The notes beneath the pieces are model-generated. The model was not told the origin of the DNA, ran no database searches, and was given only the letters and a program-made list of their open reading frames with translations. Source: Lachnospiraceae bacterium (GTDB lineage: Bacteria > Bacillota > Clostridia > Lachnospirales > Lachnospiraceae). Taken from it: a stretch of DNA of 5,010 nt. Positions 1 through 5,010 of the stretch are shown piece after piece. How positions within the stretch are numbered: the first letter of the stretch is position 1; each line of letters starts with the position of its first letter. The position numbers were made by a program, and so were the translations under genes. The stretch lies in contig CAAFXG010000571.1 of the NCBI GenBank assembly GCA_900766925.1, forward strand, positions 1 to 5,010, given 5' to 3'.

Positions 1-833
1 AAGTCGATATAGTTGTGGGTGGTGTATATCCGTTCCACGATGCTGGCATGCTGTCCGCTGCAATCGACGATGGCATCCAGCACCAGGCCGTCAATGACCT
101 GGTGGTTGAACTCGGCGTAGGCCTGTGCCACCACCATATCGGTGATGTAGCCCTTCATGGCATCCCCTGTGAGGAAGCCGTTGACCACGCCAGGCTGGTT
201 GGCCGACACCTGTTTCCAGTATTTCCACACCTTCTGCCCCAGGTTGCGGCTGCCGCAGTGGGCGGTAAAAGCATAGTTACCATCGGGCGTCACACCCACC
301 TCCACGAAATGGTTGCCGCCGCCGACGGTTCCGATGCTGTGGTAGAACATGTGTTCGCTCATGTCGATACGCTTGAGAAAAGCCGTGATGCCCTTCTCCG
401 TGACGTCCATGTTGCAGACCATCTCGGGCCACTGTTGCCGGGCCTCCGAAAGTCTGGTCTGAAGGTGCTTGTAGAGTTGCCTTACATCGTAGACCGACTT
501 CTCGTGAATGGTCATCCCGAACTTTACGTGCTCGCGGATGCTGCGTTCGATGGCCGCATAGTCGGCCTCGTTCACCTTCAGGTCGGTGATGCCCGTGCTC
601 ACGGAGCAGCCGATGTCGCCACCCACATGGTCGGGATTGACATGGTCGGTAAACGGGACGGTGAAGCCCACCACAATGTCCTTACCCGCATGCACATCGG
701 GCATAATCCTTATTTTCGAACCTTCGAACATCGGATGGTCCAGGAAGTGATAGACCATCGACAATGCTTCCGATTCTATATTGTCCGTAAATATCTTGCA
801 GTCCTTGCAGTATTTTCCCTTAATCTGTATCAT
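1..833 (-). CDS. rtcB: RtcB-family 3'-phosphate RNA ligase (tRNA/RNA repair), N-terminal 277 codons; runs off left edge
   Basis: RtcB joins RNA 2',3'-cyclic phosphate or 3'-phosphate ends to 5'-OH ends, using GTP and Mn2+, in tRNA splicing or RNA repair in the cytoplasm. The frame is open from ATG at 833 to the edge. Seen motifs are MPDVHAGK (44-51), GGDIGCSV (71-78), GTVGGGNHFVEV (168-179), HCGSRNLG (192-199) and HNYID (273-277). By family knowledge, Cys76, His175, His192 and His273 match the four metal ligands known from E. coli and Pyrococcus RtcB, so the visible part looks intact. The guanylylated histidine would lie beyond the left edge. E. coli RtcB has 408 residues, so roughly a third is missing here. 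The start is the first ATG of the frame and is preceded by an A/G-rich stretch (AAAAAGAGAAAAGAA), not a clear Shine-Dalgarno. The gene is much GC-richer than the rest of the window. No archease or Rtc partner gene is visible. The family call is very secure; the in vivo substrate is unknown. Confidence 0.96.
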   Translation of the reverse strand, partial: MIQIKGKYCKDCKIFTDNIESEALSMVYHFLDHPMFEGSKIRIMPDVHAGKDIVVGFTVPFTDHVNPDHVGGDIGCSVSTGITDLKVNEADYAAIERSIREHVKFGMTIHEKSVYDVRQLYKHLQTRLSEARQQWPEMVCNMDVTEKGITAFLKRIDMSEHMFYHSIGTVGGGNHFVEVGVTPDGNYAFTAHCGSRNLGQKVWKYWKQVSANQPGVVNGFLTGDAMKGYITDMVVAQAYAEFNHQVIDGLVLDAIVDCSGQHASIVERIYTTHNYID

Positions 834-990
834 TTCTTTTCTCTTTTTGATTCTTTATGTTGTTCACTCTACAGATGTAACCTTTGGGAAGCGGATTAAT
901 CTGTACTATGAGTATAGAGGTGGAAATGAATACAATTATATCAGAAATAGAGAATATTTTTAAAAAAAGGATGGATCTGTTGTCTGACAG

Positions 991-1384
991 TTATCTGATT
1001 CTTCCTTCAACAGTAACACCTTTTTCCTGGAATACGATATTCGTCAGTTCCACTACATCCAGCGCTTTCCGTGTTTCCTCACCCTTATAAAGATGGATAA
1101 CAATATCAATCCTTGAGTCCTCTTCAAAAACTTCATCATAGTTACGAAGACCAGAATGAAAGACATCTGCCGATAGTCATATTTATACCCTTCCTCACAT
1201 TATGTTTCAGATGGACATCTCATCAATATACTGCACAGAGACATTCACCCCGACACCTTTTTCTGCACAAATAGATTTTTGCTTCCACCTTAACGTCTGC
1301 TCTGCATGATAAACAAAATATTCTCTCGTCAGTTGTAGACTTGACGAGAGAATAAAGTTCAGAGAAAGATATTTTGATATTCAT
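991..1384 (-). pseudogene. Decayed gene of about 130 codons, with frameshifts and stops; family not recognised
   Basis: Reading minus from ATG 1384 gives MNIKISFSELYSLVKSTTDE, continuing to ADVKVEAKI (about residues 30-38). The protein-like signal then moves to another frame (EKGVGVNVSVQYIDEMS), probably at the A-run near the AAAAAGG of the minus strand. That frame meets TGA, TGA, TAA and TGA between about 1207 and 1177. It then opens again for 61 codons from 1176 to the TAA at 991-993, with segments such as DSRIDIVIHLYKGEE and ELTNIVFQEKGVTVEG. In the interrupted part a third frame offers KHNVRKGINMTIG. The alternating hydrophobic pattern and charged turns look like real beta-rich protein, which is an inference. 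An AGGAAGA ribosome binding site (1400-1394) lies 9 nt before the ATG and overlaps the stop of the upstream lipoprotein gene, so this was probably the operon's last gene. Alternatively, the 3' 61-codon piece is a remnant unrelated to the 5' piece. No homolog is recognised. Confidence 0.55.
1319..1354 (-). terminator. 13-bp perfect inverted repeat with T-rich tail; possible operon terminator
   Basis: The arms TATTCTCTCGTCA (1319-1331) and TGACGAGAGAATA (1342-1354) are perfect reverse complements around a 10-nt loop. On the minus strand the hairpin is followed by TTTTGTTTATC, as for a weak intrinsic terminator. It begins 45 nt after the lipoprotein stop codon. No T-run follows on the plus strand, so direction favours the minus operon. 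It also lies inside the start of the broken gene, which is odd for a terminator unless that gene was already dead or the hairpin has another role, such as an inserted palindrome. Confidence 0.45.
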
Positions 1385-1398
1385 GTATTATAATCTTC

Positions 1399-2001
1399 CT
1401 AAATATGACCAGATCCATTGCAAACATTGCACCGCTTTGTACCTTTGCATATCGGACACTTCATCACTCCTTGATCCAAACTATATGAACTTTCATATTC
1501 CACCAACCCGATACCTTTACAGTGTTGGCAGTCTCCTGTTCCGTGGCAATAATGGCAGGAACGGTCTGCCGAAGAATTGCTATTTTTGTTATCTGACGAA
1601 GATGATGACGAAGATGGATAGAAATCTTGTACAGAACCGCCACCTATTACATGCCTTCCCTGCGCTGCCGCTGCTGCGGAAACACGTCCACTGCCACCAC
1701 AAAAACCGCATGAAGAAGAACCGTTGTCTCCTTTTCCGTTACAAAACGGACAAGAAACCATGTCTCCCTGACTTTGTCCAGAACCACCCTGAATTGGCGA
1801 CATCTGTCTTGTTCGAATCAAATTGTTGAGAGCTGTATTATAGTCCTCCTTGGACAATTTTCCCTCTCCACGACATGTCAGACACTGTTGTTCTTCACCA
1901 TAGACATTTACTGAGCCTTCGCCCTTACATACAGGACAAGATAGTTTACTCTCGCATGCTGACAGCAAAAGTAACATTGTAAATAATAGAAATTGTTTCA
2001 T
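1399..2001 (-). CDS. Predicted lipoprotein with eight DnaJ-type CxxCxG zinc-binding motifs
   Basis: A 200-residue protein. Residues 1-15 are a short hydrophobic signal ending in LLLLSAC, a lipobox with Cys16 as the lipidated residue, so it should be anchored in a membrane facing the periplasm or outside. The mature part has eight CxxCxG motifs: CPVCKGEG (22), CLTCRGEG (40), CPFCNGKG (84), CGFCGGSG (98), CHYCHGTG (149), CQHCKGIG (158), CPICKGTK (182) and CNVCNGSG (191). They form four pairs. In DnaJ/Hsp40, four such motifs bind two zinc ions and help hold unfolded client proteins. Here there is no J domain, HPD motif or C-terminal substrate domain. A serine-rich linker (130-148, including seven serines in a row) separates the halves. 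The start is fixed by the signal peptide; it is preceded by A-rich sequence without Shine-Dalgarno. It lies 33 nt after the small zinc-ribbon gene, probably in the same operon. Zinc binding is likely; the biological role is unknown. Confidence 0.9.
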   Translation of the reverse strand: MKQFLLFTMLLLLSACESKLSCPVCKGEGSVNVYGEEQQCLTCRGEGKLSKEDYNTALNNLIRTRQMSPIQGGSGQSQGDMVSCPFCNGKGDNGSSSCGFCGGSGRVSAAAAAQGRHVIGGGSVQDFYPSSSSSSSDNKNSNSSADRSCHYCHGTGDCQHCKGIGLVEYESSYSLDQGVMKCPICKGTKRCNVCNGSGHI

Positions 2002-2034
2002 TGTATTTTTGCTATAAACTATTTGTGACTGGTA

Positions 2035-2187
2035 TTATCCTATTTTCTTTCCACATTTTGGACAGTAATTTGCCACAGATGGTAATGGTCCGTACTGGCA
2101 AGAACTACATTTATTCACTTTTGCACCACAATTCATACAGAACTTACTGTTATTGGGTATTTCTTTATTACAATTTGGACAGTTCAT
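2035..2187 (-). CDS. Small double zinc-ribbon protein, 50 residues
   Basis: ATG at 2187 opens a 50-codon frame ending in TAA at 2035-2037. Four CxxC knuckles are seen at residues 3-6 (CPNC), 17-20 (CMNC), 27-30 (CSSC) and 42-45 (CPKC), spaced as two successive zinc ribbons. The first has the local signature NNSKFCMNCGAKV, the same (S/A)xFCxxCG pattern as the ribbons of the three upstream proteins; the second ends CPKCGKKIG. There is no signal peptide or membrane segment, so the product should be cytoplasmic. It lies 31 nt after the 615-residue membrane protein and 33 nt before the lipoprotein, so it is probably co-transcribed with both. The leader is AT-rich without a Shine-Dalgarno. The regular cysteine spacing makes a chance frame very unlikely. 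It could be a free partner or decoy for the ribbon domains of its neighbours, or a module detached by duplication; both are inference. Confidence 0.88.
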   Translation of the reverse strand: MNCPNCNKEIPNNSKFCMNCGAKVNKCSSCQYGPLPSVANYCPKCGKKIG

Positions 2188-2198
2188 AATACATTTAT

Positions 2199-2237
2199 TA
2201 TAAAGTATCATTAAAATCTTAGTATAAAGTATCGTTA
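2199..2237. repeat. 15-bp imperfect direct repeat at the end of the 615-residue gene
   Basis: TATAAAGTATCATTA (2199-2213) and TATAAAGTATCGTTA (2223-2237) differ at one base and are 24 bp apart. The right copy includes the last codons and part of the stop context of the large membrane-protein gene; the left copy lies in the leader of the 50-residue zinc-ribbon gene. It may be a small tandem duplication. On the minus strand each copy reads GATACTTTATA, but it does not match the Bacteroidota -7 promoter consensus TAnnTTTG well. Confidence 0.6.
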
Positions 2238-4066
2238 ATACTATAACCTTTTATCTTTAATCTTAATAGCATATATGTAATTCCCCCGATTATTCCTATA
2301 TAAAAGCCGATAAGTAAATATTCTTGGGTAAAGTTAGATTTACATAGAGGTAAACGCCAAAAGTAAATGTTATAAGGTTCTAAAAAGCTGACATGAAATC
2401 CGTCTGAGTTCTTTTTATACAGATGGACACCGATTTGCAATAGTTCAAATAATATAGCCAACCCCACATAACACAACGAATTCCACTTAAAATAAGGGAT
2501 TATTCTTTTGGTTATATCACCTTTATATGTGAAAGATGTTTTTTTCTCAACATAGAAGCCTTCCTGAGCCATGCAAATAACTAAGTAAATGAAATTTATA
2601 CACATAGTAAGATCTACTACTATAGGGACTATATTTTTTTCCAAATTGTTTAGGCTATAGATAATCGACAGCAAAAATCTAAGAGGTACTGCCATTAATA
2701 GAAGAATGTCTATGACATACAGAACGTAATAGACTGTTCGTCTTAGCCATTGCCATTTAGCCTTCTTGGTGAGTGTTAGCGGTATGTTACATCTAATTTG
2801 CTTAATGTCCTTTTTCTCAACAATAAAGTCTAGGGTATCTCTTTGATAATCTTCATTGTTAATACCATAATTAACGCTATAATTTCCACACAACAAATCT
2901 TTTAATAATAAATCGTGTTTATTTTGTGGAATAGTCCCATGAATAACGACTTCGTCTGATCGATGTTCATAAGCGAAATGGTTACGTACATTATAATTGC
3001 ACCTAATGCCTTTGTATTCTGACCTATCAAATACGAGGTTTACATCTCCCCAGTCACGAACTACCTCCAATTTCTCTATGTTTGGAGTAATAATTTCTTT
3101 ATGGGTTCCCCCATGAGGCTTTGTTAATTGCAGCTCGTGTTTTATTCCTCGAACAGCCAATAGAGAGAATGAACCATTATGCGTAATCCTCGTCTGGTTA
3201 CTTGCAGCGTCTTGCCTAAATATAGCTGTTGCCTGTCCGTTTGTTTTAACATTTATATGACACCATTGCAATTCTATCATGGTATCTCTATTGAGATTGA
3301 TAGTGGTTTCATAGGATCCACTGCCATTAATGCTTGTTGCATAAATTCTAAATGTATATGTTCCCTGAGTATTTCTCCATAAAAACTTATTTGATTGTAC
3401 AACTATCGCATTTCCATTGTCAATTGTCAATCTGTCTATTTTGACATCTGAGTTTATTATCAGCTTATATTTTCTTTGTAAATGGGATTCAACTTTTGTT
3501 TTTCCATGGACATCAACTGTCATTTCTTCAGTTTCCCCATCCAATTCAAATTTTAATGTATAAACTCCATATGGAACCTTTATTACCTCCTTTGACGCAT
3601 TCTGTTTAATCAATGGAACGTCCATATTTCTTCCTTTTATTCCAACTTGACAGCAATCTTTACATTGGATTTCGATTGTCCCCCAATTAACGTTTAGTGT
3701 ATTTGATTTTGTCAAGTCAGCAGTCATTCGGAATGGTTTTCCTTCACATTGAAGAAGTATATCCACTGATTTTTGGGAAGGAACCTTTAAAACACATTTA
3801 CTTGTATTGGTCTGGTAACTGTTTGTTCCAACAGCCAAAATTCTATCACAGATTTCACTGGAATACACTGTAAGTTCCAGATTTCCGTTTGCATCGGGTA
3901 GTTTTGTGCCACATTCTCTACAGTATATCGCCTCAATTGGATTAGGAAAACTGCATTTGGGGCAGATTTTGTTATCTGCTACTTCAACGAGCCGGGAACC
4001 ACATTCACAACAGAATACGGCTTCACTGGGATTCTTATGATTTTTATCTTTGGGACAGTATTTCAT
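2219..4066 (-). CDS. Membrane protein with two N-terminal zinc ribbons, five tandem beta-rich repeats and four C-terminal membrane helices
   Basis: A 615-residue protein of unrecognised function. Residues 4-23 form a first ribbon in which the usual CxxC knuckle is replaced by Cys4 and His10, with CECG at 20-23. Residues 35-53 form a standard ribbon (CPKC 35-38, CREC 49-52). Residues of about 58-430 are beta-rich with a period near 70. Tryptophans in similar settings lie at 128, 268 and 339, with Tyr200 at the matching place. Turn-strand motifs such as VPYGVYTLKFELDG (164-177) recur near 95, 235, 305 and 394. They resemble PEGA-type beta domains, by eye only. Hydrophobic segments at about 445-472, 478-500, 528-550 and 583-601 suggest four membrane helices. 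No signal peptide is present, so the ribbons and repeats are probably cytoplasmic, which is an inference. The start at 4066 is supported by the N-terminal MKYC shared with the upstream gene. It lies 19 nt after that gene's stop. Confidence 0.93.
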   Translation of the reverse strand: MKYCPKDKNHKNPSEAVFCCECGSRLVEVADNKICPKCSFPNPIEAIYCRECGTKLPDANGNLELTVYSSEICDRILAVGTNSYQTNTSKCVLKVPSQKSVDILLQCEGKPFRMTADLTKSNTLNVNWGTIEIQCKDCCQVGIKGRNMDVPLIKQNASKEVIKVPYGVYTLKFELDGETEEMTVDVHGKTKVESHLQRKYKLIINSDVKIDRLTIDNGNAIVVQSNKFLWRNTQGTYTFRIYATSINGSGSYETTINLNRDTMIELQWCHINVKTNGQATAIFRQDAASNQTRITHNGSFSLLAVRGIKHELQLTKPHGGTHKEIITPNIEKLEVVRDWGDVNLVFDRSEYKGIRCNYNVRNHFAYEHRSDEVVIHGTIPQNKHDLLLKDLLCGNYSVNYGINNEDYQRDTLDFIVEKKDIKQIRCNIPLTLTKKAKWQWLRRTVYYVLYVIDILLLMAVPLRFLLSIIYSLNNLEKNIVPIVVDLTMCINFIYLVICMAQEGFYVEKKTSFTYKGDITKRIIPYFKWNSLCYVGLAILFELLQIGVHLYKKNSDGFHVSFLEPYNIYFWRLPLCKSNFTQEYLLIGFYIGIIGGITYMLLRLKIKGYSINDTLY

Positions 4067-4085
4067 ATTAGGGTATAATAAAAGG

Positions 4086-4778
4086 TCATTCCCAATCTAC
4101 ACTATTTCTTTTCTCATAAAAACGTTGGACAACTATTATGAAACCTATCCAATCAACAAGTATGATAATTGCACTTTGTGGATAATGTTCAATAAAATCA
4201 CTAAACCAATCATTACTTATAATTTGGAACATAAAGATTACTTGATTTATTATCTGTATGATGAAAGAAACAGTCCATGCGATTGCTCCTACTTTTTTCT
4301 TATAACATATTCCTATATAGGACAAGATAATTGATAGATGTAATAAGCCCCATCCGCTTTCGTTTATACAACAATTTATAAAACCATAAAGTGAAATTAC
4401 AGACATTATCGAACATGCCCACATCCCAATTTTACCCAATAGAAAATTCTCCGTATATCTATAATTCGATACAAAACTTTCATTAAGCTCAGAGATAAGT
4501 GATACAAAAATGTTTCTATCTCTACTTGAATGCGTGAAGGTTTCTGCATGTTTATCATCATGAGCAATTTCAACTTTTGGCTTTGACATGGGCTCTTGTT
4601 CAGGAATCACAATAAGGCTCCTGCCACAACTATGACAAAACTTTGCATCTGTGGGATTTGAGACACCACATTTGGGGCAAATGTGATTGGCGTCTGTTAC
4701 TCTTGTAAGTCTCTCACCGCATTCATTACAAAAAACCGCATCATCGGGATTTTCATGAAGTTTGCTACAATATTTCAT
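4086..4778 (-). CDS. Membrane protein with two N-terminal zinc ribbons and about four membrane helices
   Basis: A 230-residue protein, function not recognised. The first ribbon has Cys4, His8 and CNEC (17-20). The second is standard, with CPKC (34-37) and CHSC (48-51). A polar, probably flexible linker (about 52-110) leads to four hydrophobic segments near 114-134, 135-158, 163-186 and 202-219; the C-terminus is charged. No signal peptide is present, so the ribbons probably face the cytoplasm. The N-terminus closely parallels the 615-residue neighbour: both begin MKYC and share (H)xNPxxAVFCxECGxRL followed by a short acidic stretch and ICPKC. They are therefore paralogs in this part but differ completely after it. 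The start at 4778 is supported by this match and by AAGGA just upstream, which overlaps the stop codon of the preceding gene (6 nt between genes), suggesting coupled translation. Confidence 0.92.
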   Translation of the reverse strand: MKYCSKLHENPDDAVFCNECGERLTRVTDANHICPKCGVSNPTDAKFCHSCGRSLIVIPEQEPMSKPKVEIAHDDKHAETFTHSSRDRNIFVSLISELNESFVSNYRYTENFLLGKIGMWACSIMSVISLYGFINCCINESGWGLLHLSIILSYIGICYKKKVGAIAWTVSFIIQIINQVIFMFQIISNDWFSDFIEHYPQSAIIILVDWIGFIIVVQRFYEKRNSVDWE

Positions 4779-4784
4779 ATTTCC

Positions 4785-5010
4785 TTAACTAAGAATCAAA
4801 CCTATCAATCTTATCAAATCAACAAATTTTCCAATCAAACCTATAATGATTAAAACAACAAATACAATGAATCCAACTGCAACAATTAGACCAAGAATAT
4901 TGTCTCTATTGTTAGATGAAGTTGTTGTCGGAACTTTTATGGATGAAGGCTTGGAAGGGGCCTCATTTAAGGATAAACGTTTTCCACATTCATGACAAAA
5001 TTCTGCATCT
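4785..5010 (-). CDS. Zinc-ribbon protein with one C-terminal membrane helix, 3' part; start beyond right edge
   Basis: The last 74 codons of a gene that enters from the right edge, ending with TAA at 4785-4787. The visible part begins DAEFCHECGKRL, the second half of a zinc ribbon like those of the next two genes; its first knuckle lies outside the window. A Ser/Thr/Pro/Asn-rich linker (about visible residues 13-34) follows, then a strongly hydrophobic segment (about 38-60) and an amphipathic tail (GKFVDLIRLIGLILS). This makes it a tail-anchored type membrane protein with a cytoplasmic ribbon, an inference from the order of parts. It is only 6 nt upstream of the 230-residue gene and is surely in the same transcript. 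Its function is not recognised. Confidence 0.85.
   Translation of the reverse strand, partial: DAEFCHECGKRLSLNEAPSKPSSIKVPTTTSSNNRDNILGLIVAVGFIVFVVLIIIGLIGKFVDLIRLIGLILS

Noticed and set aside
15..899. Long plus-strand open frame of 294 codons
   Set aside because: It is the mirror of the rtcB coding frame. The minus strand gives clear RtcB motifs with all metal ligands, while the plus-strand product is an artefact rich in His, Val and Leu.
820..990. Minus-strand frame open for 57 codons, continuing from the stop of the broken gene into the first codons of rtcB
   Set aside because: It has no ATG start and no ribosome binding site. Segments such as INPLPKGYICRVNNIKNQKE look somewhat protein-like, so a remnant is possible, but I cannot support a gene.
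834..990. Promoter of rtcB
   Set aside because: The gap is AT-rich and must hold at least a leader, but I find no good TAnnTTTG or TTTG pair at the expected spacing on the minus strand, so no site is claimed.
1374..1829. Plus-strand open frame of 151 codons
   Set aside because: It lies opposite the lipoprotein gene, whose signal peptide and eight regular CxxCxG motifs show that the minus strand is the coding one.
1399..2001. Possible DnaJ chaperone gene
   Set aside because: Only the cysteine-rich motif is shared. There is no J domain or HPD motif, and the protein starts with a lipoprotein signal.
4050..4334. Plus-strand open frame of 94 codons
   Set aside because: It lies opposite the membrane-helix part of the 230-residue gene and has no supporting features of its own.
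1..5010. CRISPR array, tRNA, rRNA or insertion sequence
   Set aside because: No regularly spaced repeats, cloverleaf, rRNA-like stretch, transposase frame or terminal inverted repeats were seen.

Overview
The window looks like part of a chromosome from a member of the Bacteroidota, possibly Prevotella- or Bacteroides-like. The basis is the style of the RtcB protein, AT-rich gene junctions that mostly lack a Shine-Dalgarno sequence, and the abundance of small zinc-ribbon membrane proteins. The species cannot be fixed from the sequence. Every gene I can support lies on the minus strand, so the order of transcription runs from the right edge to the left edge.

Right to left, the layout is as follows. 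(1) 5010-4785: the end of a zinc-ribbon protein with one membrane helix, cut by the window edge. (2) 4778-4086: a 230-residue protein with two N-terminal zinc ribbons and about four membrane helices. (3) 4066-2219: a 615-residue protein with the same paired zinc ribbons, then five tandem beta-rich repeats of about 70 residues, then four membrane helices. (4) 2187-2035: a 50-residue protein made of two zinc ribbons and almost nothing else. (5) 2001-1399: a 200-residue predicted lipoprotein carrying eight DnaJ-type CxxCxG motifs in four pairs, with no J domain. The gaps between these genes are 6, 19, 31 and 33 nt, so they probably form one operon whose promoter lies beyond the right edge.

Beyond the lipoprotein, 1384-991 holds what looks like a decayed gene of about 130 codons, broken by frameshifts and stops. 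It still has a good ribosome binding site 14 nt after the lipoprotein stop. A 13-bp perfect inverted repeat followed by a T-rich stretch (1354-1319) lies inside its 5' end and could end transcription of the operon. From 833 to the left edge is the first 277 codons of an rtcB RNA ligase gene, clearly GC-richer than the rest and carrying all four expected metal ligands.

The shared theme is zinc-binding knuckles. Four consecutive genes carry the same family of FCxxCG ribbons, attached to different membrane or beta-repeat modules, and a fifth carries a different zinc fold on a predicted lipoprotein. This suggests one multi-component membrane-associated system made by duplication of a zinc-ribbon module. 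Its function is unknown, and I do not recognise it as a described system.
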